Origin: Ligilactobacillus pabuli
GTDB lineage: Bacteria; Bacillota; Bacilli; Lactobacillales; Lactobacillaceae
Reading direction: 5' to 3'
Length of the DNA: 64,000 nt
NCBI RefSeq assembly: GCF_022836475.1
Contig: NZ_BQXH01000003.1
Span: forward strand, 62,001-126,000
The notes beneath the pieces are model-generated. The model searched no databases and had not been told where the DNA came from. It saw only the letters and a list, made by a program, of their open reading frames with translations. The position numbers were made by a program, and so were the translations under genes. This document shows, one piece after another, positions 48,353-57,764 of this stretch; the first letter of the stretch is position 1; each line of letters begins with the position of its first letter.

Positions 48353-49054
48353 ATGAAAACGTTGTTACACAATGATTGGCAAAAAGTTTTAGAACCAGAG
48401 TTTGAAAAGGATTATTACCGTGAATTACATAATTTTTTGAAGGAAGAGTACCAGAATTATACGATTCATCCGGATATGTTCCACATTTTTCAGGCGTTTG
48501 AATGGACAGCTTTTTCAGATGTAAAAGTCGTGATCTTAGGCCAAGATCCTTATCATGGCGCTCATCAGGCACATGGCTGCAGTTTTTCTGTTTTGCCAGG
48601 TGTCCCGATCCCACCGTCGTTACGCAATATCTATACTGAACTGGAAAGTGACCTAGGAATTCAACCAGTCAACCATGGTTACTTGGAAAAATGGGCCAAG
48701 CAGGGGGTTTTGTTACTGAACTCTGTTTTGACCGTTCGGGATGGACAAGCTAATTCTCACCGGGATCATGGGTGGGAACAATTAACTGACGTGGCAATTG
48801 AACGGTTGTCCGAACGTGCGCAGCCTGTAATTTTTATTTTATGGGGGAAATCAGCACAAGCTAAAAGCAAGTTGATCAATCAAAATAACAATGTGATCAT
48901 TCAAGCACCACATCCGAGTCCTTTGTCGGCTTACCGTGGCTTTTTCGGTTCACGTCCATTTTCTAAAACAAATGCGGCGTTGACTGCCATGGGAGAGCAG
49001 CCGATCGATTGGCAGTTGCCAACGACGGTCACTAGGGCGAATGAGCAAGACTAA
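48353..49054 (+). CDS. ung: Uracil-DNA glycosylase
   Basis: Family 1 UDG removes uracil from DNA. The 233-residue protein has the water-activating motif GQDPYHG (63-69, Asp65) and the DNA-intercalating [21 protein letters not shown] 48353 follows GCGAGGTG. It lies upstream of pta and tsaE, as in many lactobacilli and streptococci. Confidence 0.97.
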   Translation: MKTLLHNDWQKVLEPEFEKDYYRELHNFLKEEYQNYTIHPDMFHIFQAFEWTAFSDVKVVILGQDPYHGAHQAHGCSFSVLPGVPIPPSLRNIYTELESDLGIQPVNHGYLEKWAKQGVLLLNSVLTVRDGQANSHRDHGWEQLTDVAIERLSERAQPVIFILWGKSAQAKSKLINQNNNVIIQAPHPSPLSAYRGFFGSRPFSKTNAALTAMGEQPIDWQLPTTVTRANEQD

Positions 49055-49168
49055 AATGTAGCTGGCTCTAGGATGCTTCAAGCAATTTAAATCAACTCAG
49101 CCAAACAGTGCTGAAACTAGCTCATTGTCGCGATGAGTGCGACAACTAATACTTAGGAGGAATTAATC

Positions 49169-50158
49169 ATGGATCTATTCACAAAACTAAAAGGTAAAAT
49201 CAAAGGACAAGATAAATCATTAGTCTTTCCAGAAGGCGAAGATCAACGTGTGTTAGGTGCTGCTTTACGTTTAGCTCAAGATGGTTTGATCAATCCCATT
49301 GTTTTAGGTAACGAAGATAAAGTTAAGGAAATCGCACATGAACTGGGCAAGGATATTCCAGCTAACGTGACGGTCATTGATATTGAACAATATCCACAGG
49401 CTGAGTTTGACGAAATGGTTAACCAATTCGTTGAACGCCGTAAGGGTAAGAACACTCCAGAACAAGCACGTGAATGGTTGAAAGATGTCAACTATTTTGG
49501 TACGATGTTAGTCTACATGCACAAGGCTGACGGCTTAGTTTCAGGTGCTTCTCATCCAACAGGCGACACAGTTCGTCCTGCTTTGCAGATCATTAAAACT
49601 AAACCAGGTTTGAAACGGACTAGTGGTGCTTTTATCATGACTCGTGATGAAGGTGCAGAAACTTATGTCTTCTCTGACTGCGCGATCAATATTGATCCAA
49701 CCGCTGCAGATTTGGCAGAAATCGCCGTAACTAGTGCTGACACTGCCCGTTTGTTTGACATTGACCCTAAAGTGGCAATGTTGAGCTTCTCAACTAAAGG
49801 TTCAGCTAAAGGCGAACAGGTTGATAAGATGGTTGAAGCAACAGAATTGGCCCACAAGATGGCTCCTTCATTGGCCCTCGATGGTGAATTACAATTTGAT
49901 GCTTCCTTTGTCCCAACTGTTGCTGCTCAAAAAGCACCGAACTCAGAAGTTGCTGGCCATGCCAACGTCTTCGTGTTCCCTGAATTGGAAGCTGGTAACA
50001 TTGGCTACAAGATTGCCCAACGCTTTGGCGGCTTTGAAGCCATTGGACCGATCTTGCAGGGCTTAAACGAACCTGTTTCTGACTTGTCACGTGGATGTAA
50101 CGAACAAGATGTATATAACGTGGCCGTTTTGACTGCTGCTCAAGCTGTCATGGGCTAA
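49169..50158 (+). CDS. pta: Phosphate acetyltransferase
   Basis: Pta interconverts acetyl-CoA and acetyl phosphate, linking pyruvate metabolism to acetate and ATP. The 329-residue short-form enzyme shows GLVSGASHPTGDTVRPALQIIKT and FVFPELEAGNIGYKI, typical of the family. TTAGGAGG precedes ATG 49169. A small dyad TTGTCGC-N7-GCGACAA (49125-49145) lies in the leader. It is 20 bp before tsaE. Confidence 0.97.
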   Translation: MDLFTKLKGKIKGQDKSLVFPEGEDQRVLGAALRLAQDGLINPIVLGNEDKVKEIAHELGKDIPANVTVIDIEQYPQAEFDEMVNQFVERRKGKNTPEQAREWLKDVNYFGTMLVYMHKADGLVSGASHPTGDTVRPALQIIKTKPGLKRTSGAFIMTRDEGAETYVFSDCAINIDPTAADLAEIAVTSADTARLFDIDPKVAMLSFSTKGSAKGEQVDKMVEATELAHKMAPSLALDGELQFDASFVPTVAAQKAPNSEVAGHANVFVFPELEAGNIGYKIAQRFGGFEAIGPILQGLNEPVSDLSRGCNEQDVYNVAVLTAAQAVMG

Positions 50159-50178
50159 TTTTAGAAATAGGAAGATGA

Positions 50179-50640
50179 ATGAAGATGGACTTGATTGCAC
50201 ATACTGTTGAGGAAACGCAAGCGATTGCCTCACGTCTGGCACAACACTTACAGGCGGGTGATGTGATACTGCTGCAAGGAGAGCTTGGTGCGGGGAAAAC
50301 AACTTTCACCAAAGGTTTAGCTTTGGGGTTGGGGATCACTCGCAATGTGAAAAGCCCGACTTATACGTTGATCCGAGAGTATACTGAGGGGCGTTTACCG
50401 CTTTATCATATGGATGTGTATCGTCTGGAAGAAAGTGGGACCGCTGATTTAGGCTTGGAAGAGTATTTTGACGGTGATGGAGTCTGTGTCGTAGAATGGC
50501 CGCAATTTGCAGCTGAAGATCTGCCCACGGAATTTCTCGCAATTTCCTTTCAGAAAAGTGCGGAGCATGATGATGAACGGACGCTCAGCTTGACGGCCCA
50601 TGGTTCACGCTATCTTGATTTATTGGCGACATTAAAATAA
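50179..50640 (+). CDS. tsaE: tRNA t6A-modification ATPase TsaE
   Basis: TsaE is the ATPase of the TsaBDE complex that makes N6-threonylcarbamoyladenosine at A37 of tRNAs reading ANN codons. The 153-residue protein has the P-loop GELGAGKTT (34-42), the switch region SPTYTLIREY and HMDVYRLEE. ATG 50179 or ATG 50185 could be the start. It is probably cotranscribed with pta and followed by a strong terminator. Confidence 0.95.
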   Translation: MKMDLIAHTVEETQAIASRLAQHLQAGDVILLQGELGAGKTTFTKGLALGLGITRNVKSPTYTLIREYTEGRLPLYHMDVYRLEESGTADLGLEEYFDGDGVCVVEWPQFAAEDLPTEFLAISFQKSAEHDDERTLSLTAHGSRYLDLLATLK

Positions 50641-50648
50641 TAGCAAAC

Positions 50649-50724
50649 AAACAGCAGTTGAATGCTGCCTGCACCGCTTCTCTAATTGGAAGTGGTGCAG
50701 GCTGGCAATTCAACTGCTGTTTTT
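50649..50724 (+). terminator. Very long terminator hairpin after tsaE
   Basis: An outer stem of about 15 bp (AAACAGCAGTTGAAT with its complement ending at 50722) and an inner stem of 14 bp (GCCTGCACCGCTTC) are separated by a small internal loop. The tail is TTTTT. Confidence 0.9.
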
Positions 50725-50769
50725 AGGTGAACTAAATTTGCTAATGTAAGATGTTTGGCTCTGTTTTCT

Positions 50770-50892
50770 TAGCCGAATTCCAAAACTCAGAAGATTCCGC
50801 CTAATAAGAAATGAACTTCAATGTCAAATACGCATTAAAGATCGAGCTCTGATAGTGCTCGAGTCTTAACCGGCTTGTTCCGCTCTGAGTAT
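50770..50892 (+). repeat. Palindromic element, mosaic unit
   Basis: 123 bp with the usual head, ATTCCGCC, central AATGTC/CGCATT hairpin, GTGCTCG and tail TCCGCTCTGAG. The left outer arm is AAAACTC-AGAAGA, as in unit 3, but the right arm is GAGTCTTAACCGGCTTG, so the outer arms no longer pair. A remnant of another unit tail (GGCTCTG) is just upstream. The tail reaches the stop codon of the exonuclease gene. Confidence 0.8.
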
Positions 50893-51425
50893 TAATATGC
50901 TTTAACAAGCGGTTTTAAAACATCGGTGCCAAATTGTTGAGCTTCGGATAACAAAATTTGGGCACAGGCCTGACTGTCGGCTAAGGCATTATGATGGTGC
51001 TTTAATGAAACTGACAGATAATCACAGACCGTGTTTAGTTTGTAGTTTGGCAAACCTTTTAATAATTGGCGACTTGTTTTTAAAGTATCCAATACGAGAA
51101 AATTAGGAATATCTAATTGATAAAAACCAAGTGTTTTACGTAAAACACTGACGTCAAAAGCTGCGTTGTGAGCAACAATTAGTTTATTGGGTCCAAAAAA
51201 GTTGGTGATATGCGGCCAAAGTTCCGGAAAAGTCGGTGAATTAGCAACATCTCTCGCCGTAATTCCATGAATGCGGACGTTGCCAGGGGCAAACTCAGTC
51301 GGTGGTTTGATCAATGAGTACATTTCGTCAACGACTTGGTTTTGCCGGACAACGGTCAATGCTAGAGAGCAGGCGCTATGTCTTTTAGGACTAGCGGTTT
51401 CAAAATCTAGGGCGATAAAATCCAT
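50892..51425 (-). CDS. DEDDh 3'-5' exonuclease (DnaQ/PolC epsilon-like)
   Basis: A 177-residue stand-alone exonuclease domain with ExoI ALDFETAS (Asp7, Glu9), ExoII VAHNAAFDVSVL and ExoIII HHNALADSQACAQILL, so the DEDDh residues are complete. Such proteins may proofread, process RNA or act in repair; the substrate is unknown. ATG 51425 has GGAGG upstream. The gene is divergent from murB, and its stop abuts a palindromic element. Confidence 0.9.
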   Translation of the reverse strand: MDFIALDFETASPKRHSACSLALTVVRQNQVVDEMYSLIKPPTEFAPGNVRIHGITARDVANSPTFPELWPHITNFFGPNKLIVAHNAAFDVSVLRKTLGFYQLDIPNFLVLDTLKTSRQLLKGLPNYKLNTVCDYLSVSLKHHHNALADSQACAQILLSEAQQFGTDVLKPLVKAY

Positions 51426-51701
51426 CGTGGACCTCCTTTCTGCCAGAAGATGGTGAATAAATCAATCATTTGCTGGAATTAAATAAATTCTTACTATGTT
51501 AATATAGCCAAAAATCAGTGGCTTGTAAACTTCAGTCAGACTAAATTGGAAAAAAATTAAAGTTGGCGATGCGTGTTTTTAGGGTTATTGTGAGTTACAA
51601 TTGATGTGTTTCAGACAGTGTTTACCAAAGGAAAAAAGTGTTTTTTTCTGGAAAAATGGTAAAATCAACTGTAGTACAATTCAGTAAGCGAGGAAAGACA
51701 A

Positions 51702-52613
51702 ATGACTGGAATTCAGAAAATTACAACAGAAAATTTAGCGAAGATTGAAATTTTAACCGATGAACCGTTAGCTCATTATACCAACACCTGTACCGGGGGA
51801 CCGGCAGACTACCTGGCATTTCCCAAAGATATCTCGGAGTTAAAAGTTTTATGCCAGTGGGCCCAACAAAAGGACTTACCGTTGACCATTTTAGGCAACG
51901 CCAGTAATCTGATCGTCAAAGACGGCGGTATAAAAGGCTTAGTTATCATTTTGACCAGTATGAATGCGGTGACAGTTAATGGTAAACAAGTGACAGCCCA
52001 AGCTGGAGCTGCTATGATCAAAACGACTCAGGTGGCATGTGCCGCCGGGTTATCCGGCTTGGAATTTGCCGCTGGGATCCCTGGTAGTGTCGGTGGTGCG
52101 ATATTTATGAATGCTGGTGCCTATGGTGGTGAAATTAAAGACGCGGTCAGCGAAGTGTTAGTAGTTGACTATGCTGGTAATTTAAAGAAGTATACAAATG
52201 AAGAATTAGACCTGAGCTACCGTCATAGTCGCATTCAAGAAGAACAATCGATCGTGGTGCAGGCAACCTTTACTTTAACGGAAAAACCACAATGCCAAAT
52301 TCGTGACCAAATGGACCAGTTGAATTTCTTGCGAGCATCTAAGCAACCCTTAGAATATCCATCTTGCGGGAGTGTTTTTAAACGCCCACAAGGCTACTTT
52401 ACCGGCAAGTTGATTCATGATGCTGGGTTACAGGGCTACCAAATTGGCGGTGCACAGATCTCAACCAAGCATGCTGGGTTTATCGTTAACAAGGGCGGCG
52501 CAACTGCAACTGATTATATGAATGTGATCCATCACGTTCAAGCAGTGATCAAAGAGCAATTTGGCGTGGACCTAGAAACTGAAGTCCGGATTTTAGGACA
52601 AGAACAAGCTTAA
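51702..52613 (+). CDS. murB: UDP-N-acetylenolpyruvoylglucosamine reductase
   Basis: MurB is the FAD enzyme that makes UDP-N-acetylmuramate for peptidoglycan. The 303-residue protein has FAD-binding [13 protein letters not shown] and [21 protein letters not shown], the catalytic serine in [11 protein letters not shown], and a C-terminal substrate domain. It is the type IIb short form common in Firmicutes. AGCGAGG precedes ATG 51702. It is monocistronic. Confidence 0.97.
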   Translation: MTGIQKITTENLAKIEILTDEPLAHYTNTCTGGPADYLAFPKDISELKVLCQWAQQKDLPLTILGNASNLIVKDGGIKGLVIILTSMNAVTVNGKQVTAQAGAAMIKTTQVACAAGLSGLEFAAGIPGSVGGAIFMNAGAYGGEIKDAVSEVLVVDYAGNLKKYTNEELDLSYRHSRIQEEQSIVVQATFTLTEKPQCQIRDQMDQLNFLRASKQPLEYPSCGSVFKRPQGYFTGKLIHDAGLQGYQIGGAQISTKHAGFIVNKGGATATDYMNVIHHVQAVIKEQFGVDLETEVRILGQEQA

Positions 52614-52615
52614 CT

Positions 52616-52653
52616 AAAAAAGGAGTTCCTTCGCTGGGAGGGAGCTCTTTTTG
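52616..52653 (+). terminator. murB terminator
   Basis: AAAAAGGAGTTCC pairs with GGGAGCTCTTTTT. Confidence 0.8.
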
Positions 52654-52710
52654 TATGAGCTTTTAAAGATTGATCGCACAGAATTAGTTGCTTTTGCAGG
52701 CAGCTAAACA

Positions 52711-52747
52711 CAAAAAAGCATGTTCCTGTGAAAAGAAACATGCAAGG
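52711..52747 (-). terminator. Terminator of the DUF1361 gene
   Basis: On the minus strand GCATGTTTC and GGAACATGC form the stem before TTTTTT. Confidence 0.88.
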
Positions 52748-52771
52748 GTAATATTTGAAAAATTCTATGGG

Positions 52772-53452
52772 TTAAGATGCTTGATCTTTTAGGCTGGTCG
52801 GAGAATTGATTTTGAGGTAACAGTGTAAGCATACCCAAACGACCATTTGAATAATTGACATGAATAATACGAAAATCAACATTCGCGGATTCCACATTTG
52901 CATTAAATCATTGACGACTAACTGCGGACTCAAGAAGAGATAGGCGGTATGCAACCGCAAAAAACGTCCGACGTAGATTCCGACAGAAGAGGCGAGAATG
53001 AAAAAGGTAATTAAACCATTACGCAGCCACTTGGAAGTGACATGGAGTTTTAACAAAATTTGTTCAGCGATATATTCTAAACTCCAGGTCCCAAGAATTG
53101 TACAGGATAGTGCACTAACTAAAATATTGGTCAAGGTCAGCCAAATATGCAAGTCAAAGTTCATTAAGCCAGTTTGCGGATCAAAGGGGTTCAAGCGCGC
53201 CAAATGGAAAAAGTCAGTTAAGAGATAGGGTGCGTTGGGATAAAACAGGAGCCACAAGATGATCAGCAAGTAAAAAATCAGGCCTGACTGGCGATGGTTG
53301 ATGTGGAGGGCAATTTCGATGGGGAGATAGCCCAGAAAGGTATTTAGCAGTAAAAAGCTAAAGGTTCCACCCTGACGAAAAACAGTCAGATAGATGTAAA
53401 ACATGTATGCCCAATAAGAGAGCCTGATCAGCCATTTAATTTTTTGTGTCAT
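52772..53452 (-). CDS. DUF1361 multi-pass membrane protein
   Basis: A 226-residue membrane protein with about six hydrophobic helices and the DUF1361 signature region FYPNAPYLLTDFFHL. The family is common in lactobacilli and has no known function. ATG 53452 is chosen because AAGGGGG lies about eight bases upstream; an in-frame ATG 33 bases earlier (53485) lacks that. It lies between murB (convergent) and cdaA (divergent). Confidence 0.85.
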   Translation of the reverse strand: MTQKIKWLIRLSYWAYMFYIYLTVFRQGGTFSFLLLNTFLGYLPIEIALHINHRQSGLIFYLLIILWLLFYPNAPYLLTDFFHLARLNPFDPQTGLMNFDLHIWLTLTNILVSALSCTILGTWSLEYIAEQILLKLHVTSKWLRNGLITFFILASSVGIYVGRFLRLHTAYLFLSPQLVVNDLMQMWNPRMLIFVLFMSIIQMVVWVCLHCYLKINSPTSLKDQAS

Positions 53453-53677
53453 GAGCCGCCCCCTTAATTTCGAAAAGTCATTCATTATATTTTAGCAGGT
53501 CTAGGCACAAAGAGTTACTAAATTCACCTGATTTTAAGAAAAAAAGTGAAGAACTTTATAGATTTTTAAGGTCTGGATTTTAGTGACAGTTAGCGGTTTT
53601 GTGGCGGTTTACTCGATAGAAACAGGCCGCTGTGGTATAATGAAAAAGTAAAATTTTTTCAAAGGAGGGAATTTAAA

Positions 53678-54520
53678 GTGTCCTTTGACTGGGGTAATTT
53701 GGTAACATGGCGGAATCTAACAGATTTGTTAGATATTCTGGTCGTGTGGTATGTTTTCTACAAGTTGATGATGTTGGTTCGGGGCACCAAAGCAATCCAG
53801 CTCTTTAAGGGTGTTGTGATCATTGTTTTGATCAAGGTTTTAAGTGCTTGGTTAGGGTTGCACACTGTGTCATGGATCATGGATCAGATCATTAACTGGG
53901 GTGTGATTGGAATTATTGTGGTGTTCCAACCAGAAATTCGCCGCGGTTTGGAACATTTGGGACGCAGTTCGTTGTTCGCTGCTAATAAGCGAGAAAATGA
54001 GAAGGAAAAGAAACTAGTTCAAGCCTTAGATCAAGCGATTCAGTATATGTCAAAGCGTCGGATCGGTGCTTTGATCTCCATCCAAATGAATACAGGATTG
54101 GAAGATTATATTGAAACAGGGATCGACTTGGATGCAGAAGTAACTGGAGCATTATTGATCAATATTTTCATTCCTAATACGCCGTTGCATGATGGTGCGG
54201 TCATTATTCGCGATAATAAAATTGCGGTTGCCGCAGCCTATTTACCGTTGTCAGAAAGTAATTTGATCCCGAAAGAATTAGGGACCAGACACCGGGCAGC
54301 AGTGGGAATCAGTGAAGTGACCGATGCGTTGACAATCGTGGTTTCTGAAGAAACTGGGGGCGTGACGATCACTAAAAATAGCGAGTTGATTCGCGATTTA
54401 TCGCGAGATGATTATTTGAAACTCTTAAGTAATGAATTGATCCCAGCGGAAGATAGCAAGAAAGGTAATCTGATCACGCAATTTTTCGAAGGAATTTTTA
54501 AGGGGGGAGCTAAACGGTGA
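53678..54520 (+). CDS. cdaA: Membrane diadenylate cyclase CdaA
   Basis: CdaA makes cyclic di-AMP from two ATP. The 280-residue protein has three N-terminal membrane helices (about 10-95) and the DAC domain with the catalytic DGA (PLHDGAVII, about 170) and RHR (GTRHRAAVG) motifs. The second messenger controls potassium and osmolyte uptake, including KimA-type importers (see 4628). GTG 53678 follows AAAGGAGGG. The stop overlaps the cdaR start (GTGA), and the operon continues with glmM, the classic cdaA-cdaR-glmM set. Confidence 0.97.
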   Translation: MSFDWGNLVTWRNLTDLLDILVVWYVFYKLMMLVRGTKAIQLFKGVVIIVLIKVLSAWLGLHTVSWIMDQIINWGVIGIIVVFQPEIRRGLEHLGRSSLFAANKRENEKEKKLVQALDQAIQYMSKRRIGALISIQMNTGLEDYIETGIDLDAEVTGALLINIFIPNTPLHDGAVIIRDNKIAVAAAYLPLSESNLIPKELGTRHRAAVGISEVTDALTIVVSEETGGVTITKNSELIRDLSRDDYLKLLSNELIPAEDSKKGNLITQFFEGIFKGGAKR

Positions 54521-55674
54521 AAATAGCTCAAGCTTTAAATTCAAAAGTTGCTTATAGTTTATTAGCACTATTGTTTACAGTTTTTTTGTTCGTCTATGTT
54601 AACTCAGAACATTCATCGGGTGATAATCAATCACAAATTAGTACCTCACTCATGAAAAATACGCGTGCTAGTGTTAAAAAAGAAATTAACTATAGTTATG
54701 ATAGTGACAAGTATTATGTTGATGGTGCACAGCAAACGGCAAAAATTTCGTTGATCGGGCCAAGCGGACTAGTGAAAGCAGCCCAAAATACTGGCAACTT
54801 TCAGTTAAACGCTGACTTGCATGGTTTAAAGCCCGGGGTGCATACAGTGAAATTAAAGGTTTCTGGTTTAAGTTCTGAAATTAGTGCCAGACCAACGCCA
54901 ACTGAAATTAAAGTTAAAATCAGCAAAAAAGGTCATGCATCCTTTCCAGTCCAGGTTCGTTATGATTCGACCCGAATCGCTAAAGGCTATGCCACTGGTG
55001 TTGCCAGCGCGAGTCGACAGTCAGTTAAGGTGACTGGTGCCGCTAGTGATATTAAAAAAATCGAGAGTGTCGTCGCTGACGTTAATTTGCCAGAAAACAG
55101 TAAAAAAAGCACGTCACGGAATGTTTTATTACGTGCAATCGACTCAGCAGGTAAGGAACTATCTGTCACAATTTCACCAGAGGCCACTCGGGTCAATATT
55201 CCGATTTATTTAGCTTCATCAGATAAAAAGGTGCCCGTTCATTTGGTTTCTGGTGGTCAGGGAGTAGCTGGGAAGAAATATAGCTTTTCAACAGACACCA
55301 AATACGTGACTTTGACAGGAACTAAAGATGCGTTAAAAAAGATTGATAGCCTAGAAGTTCCAGTATCTTTAGTTGGGGTGAATGACAATGAAACACGGAC
55401 GATTTCACTCGATTCAGACCGGTCTGGCATTACTGCAGTTTCACCGAGCTCCATTCAAGTCACAATTAATGTGACAGATGAAAAGAGTGCGGCTGACAAT
55501 AGTTCGCAAGGATCAACTAATACTAGTCCAACAACTGGTAACAAAGAAACAACTGAAGAAGAAATACCGAATAAAAATCAATCTGAAGATGAGTCGCAAT
55601 CTAGTGAATCATCAAGTTCTTCGACTGAAAGTTCCAGTTCTAGCTCAGCTAATGTTGAAGCAGGAGCTGAATAA
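54517..55674 (+). CDS. cdaR: CdaA regulator CdaR (YbbR-domain protein)
   Basis: The 385-residue protein has one N-terminal membrane anchor (about 10-30), then extracytoplasmic YbbR repeats (about 45-325) and a Ser/Glu/Thr-rich low-complexity C-terminal tail (about 328-385). CdaR binds CdaA and adjusts its activity. The disordered acidic-serine tail is longer than the folded part requires and may extend into the cell wall. GTG 54517 is coupled to cdaA. Confidence 0.93.
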   Translation: MKIAQALNSKVAYSLLALLFTVFLFVYVNSEHSSGDNQSQISTSLMKNTRASVKKEINYSYDSDKYYVDGAQQTAKISLIGPSGLVKAAQNTGNFQLNADLHGLKPGVHTVKLKVSGLSSEISARPTPTEIKVKISKKGHASFPVQVRYDSTRIAKGYATGVASASRQSVKVTGAASDIKKIESVVADVNLPENSKKSTSRNVLLRAIDSAGKELSVTISPEATRVNIPIYLASSDKKVPVHLVSGGQGVAGKKYSFSTDTKYVTLTGTKDALKKIDSLEVPVSLVGVNDNETRTISLDSDRSGITAVSPSSIQVTINVTDEKSAADNSSQGSTNTSPTTGNKETTEEEIPNKNQSEDESQSSESSSSSTESSSSSSANVEAGAE

Positions 55675-55729
55675 ATAGAGACTGTAGAAAAAATTAAGAT
55701 AATTAAAACGGTAAGGAGCAAATAAAGTA

Positions 55730-57085
55730 ATGAAATATTTTGGTACAGATGGTGTTAGAGGGATCGCAAATGAAACTTTAAGTCCCGAACTTGCATTTAA
55801 ACTTGGTCGTTGTGGGGGCTACATTTTAACGAAACATAAGAAAAATCCAGACCAGCCGGCACGAGTTTTGGTTGCACGTGATACTCGGATCTCTGGCGAA
55901 ATGTTACAGGAGGCATTGATTGCAGGACTATTGTCTGTCGGGATCGAAGTCTTTCCATTAGGTGTGATCACTACCCCTGGAGTGGCTTATCTGGTACGTT
56001 TGCAAGATGCTGATGCCGGGGTCATGATCTCCGCTTCGCATAATCCAGTCCAAGATAACGGAATCAAGTTCTTTGGTGGTGACGGCTACAAGTTGTCAGA
56101 TGCTAAGGAAGAAGAAATCGAAGAATTATTAGAAATGGACACTGATACTTTGCCACGGCCATCAGCTGAAGGTTTAGGCATGATCAGCGAATATCATGAA
56201 GGTGCCTTGAAATACGTTCAGTTCTTGGAACAAACTATTCCTGATGATTTAGACGGCATGCATGTTGCGATTGATGGCGCTAATGGTGCTACAAGTGCGA
56301 TTGTCTCAAACTTGTTTGCAGATCTAGGTGCAGATTTTGAAACAATGGCAACTAATCCTGATGGTTTAAACATTAATGACCATGTGGGCTCAACTCATCC
56401 AGAAGCTTTAAGTAAATTTGTAGTTGAACAGGGTGCCCAGGTTGGTGTTGCCTTTGACGGCGATGGAGATCGGTGCATTGCAGTCGATGAAACTGGTGCA
56501 ATCGTTGATGGTGACAAAATCATGTACATCTGTGGGAAGTACATGGATGGCCGCGGTCGTCTAAAGAAAGATACGATCGTTACAACAGTTATGAGTAACC
56601 TCGGCTTGTACAAAGCGATGGAGAAAAACGACTTAGTTTCAGTTAAAACTCAAGTTGGTGACCGTTATGTTGTCGAAGAAATGCTGAAAAACGGTTATAA
56701 CGTCGGCGGCGAACAATCTGGTCACGTGGTCTTCTTAGACTTTAATACCACTGGTGACGGGATGTTAACTGCCTTGCAGCTATTAAACGTGATGAAACAA
56801 ACTGGTAAGAAATTATCAGAATTAGCAGCCGAAGTGCAAACTTATCCACAAGAATTAGTGAACGTGCGTGTTCAAGATAAGAAGGCTGCTTTAAATAACG
56901 AAAAGATTCAGGCGAAGATTGCTGAAGTTGAAGGCAAGATGGCTGGTGAAGGTCGCGTCTTAGTTCGCCCAAGTGGGACAGAAAACTTACTACGGGTCAT
57001 GGCAGAAGCAGCCACACCAGAATTAGTGCATGACTATGTGATGGAAATCGTTGCGGTAGTCAAAGAAGAAGTCGGCGTAGAATAA
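55730..57085 (+). CDS. glmM: Phosphoglucosamine mutase
   Basis: GlmM converts glucosamine-6-phosphate to glucosamine-1-phosphate for UDP-GlcNAc and the cell wall. In Firmicutes it also binds and inhibits CdaA. The 451-residue protein has the phosphoserine loop [13 protein letters not shown] (Ser about 101), metal loop [22 protein letters not shown] and [19 protein letters not shown] precedes ATG 55730. It is the last gene of the operon; its stop is followed after two bases by a reversed palindromic element. Confidence 0.97.
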   Translation: MKYFGTDGVRGIANETLSPELAFKLGRCGGYILTKHKKNPDQPARVLVARDTRISGEMLQEALIAGLLSVGIEVFPLGVITTPGVAYLVRLQDADAGVMISASHNPVQDNGIKFFGGDGYKLSDAKEEEIEELLEMDTDTLPRPSAEGLGMISEYHEGALKYVQFLEQTIPDDLDGMHVAIDGANGATSAIVSNLFADLGADFETMATNPDGLNINDHVGSTHPEALSKFVVEQGAQVGVAFDGDGDRCIAVDETGAIVDGDKIMYICGKYMDGRGRLKKDTIVTTVMSNLGLYKAMEKNDLVSVKTQVGDRYVVEEMLKNGYNVGGEQSGHVVFLDFNTTGDGMLTALQLLNVMKQTGKKLSELAAEVQTYPQELVNVRVQDKKAALNNEKIQAKIAEVEGKMAGEGRVLVRPSGTENLLRVMAEAATPELVHDYVMEIVAVVKEEVGVE

Positions 57086-57198
57086 AACAGAGAGCGGAAC
57101 AAAGCGGTTAACTCCTGAGCATATCTGAGATTGACCTTTAATGCGGTTTAAGCAGGGATAGGCGCAAGGAGTAAGGAGTTGCTTTGAGTAGCTCGATT
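57084..57198 (-). repeat. Palindromic element, reverse-orientation copy after glmM
   Basis: Read on the minus strand: head ATCGAGCTAC, arms CAAAGC/GCTTTG and AACTCCT/AGGAGTT, centre AAACCGCATTAAAGG, tail TCCGCTCTCTG. The arm sequences differ from all other units yet pair perfectly. The tail meets the glmM stop codon. Confidence 0.78.
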
Positions 57199-57241
57199 CG
57201 AACACATGGCGAAAAAACTCGCTGGAATAGTTCGACAAAAT

Positions 57242-57286
57242 AAAAAATCTAGGACAGTTAATTAGCTGCTGCCCTAGATTTTTTTT
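57242..57286. terminator. Bidirectional terminator between glmM and the small membrane protein
   Basis: AAAAAATCTAGG...CAG pairs with CTG...CCTAGATTTTTT, with A- and T-runs on either side. Confidence 0.88.
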
Positions 57287-57533
57287 AATGGTAAATTAAG
57301 TTGAAGGTATAATTTAAAATGCGACAGCCTAAGTAAAAAATGCTGGCTAAGAATAAGTAGTAAAATAACATTCCAGCGGCGATGAGCAAGAGTGCCCAGA
57401 TATGAAAAATGGCGAAGATCGTCGCGATACTGGCTGTCAGTTTGGCAAAGTGGAAGAGTTTTAAAATGAGCTGTCCGCAGATGATGATTAAAGCAATCTT
57501 TTGGCTAAAAACAAATTGTTTTTTGTTGATCAT
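57285..57533 (-). CDS. Small membrane protein of unknown function
   Basis: An 82-residue hydrophobic protein with two to three membrane helices (about 10-30, 35-55 and 50-72) and a basic N terminus (MINKKQF). ATG 57533 is chosen because AGGAGG is eight bases upstream. I do not recognise a family. It stands alone, convergent with glmM. Confidence 0.65.
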   Translation of the reverse strand: MINKKQFVFSQKIALIIICGQLILKLFHFAKLTASIATIFAIFHIWALLLIAAGMLFYYLFLASIFYLGCRILNYTFNLIYH

Positions 57534-57729
57534 TTGAATGTTCCTCCTAGTCAAAATATTTAATGAACCTTAGTGTTATTATATGATAAAAGGTAGGCAA
57601 AGTTCAAAAAAAACGCCAGTTTGGTCTGGAATTGCAAGGATGAATTGGACTTGTTAAGTAATCAGTTTTACTGAAATTTTCGTTGTAATGATAGGGCTTG
57701 ATGTACATCAAAATATTTTTTTATTTTCA

Positions 57730-57758
57730 TTGACACCGCTTTCAAGTTAAGCTATACT
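57730..57758 (+). promoter_or_regulatory. Consensus promoter with overlapping cre-like site
   Basis: TTGACA (57730-57735), 17 bp, TATACT (57753-57758). TGACACCGCTTTCA (57731-57744) matches the CcpA cre consensus TGWAANCGNTNWCA with one mismatch and covers the -35 box, a repressing position. Confidence 0.8.
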
Positions 57759-57764
57759 TGTTAA

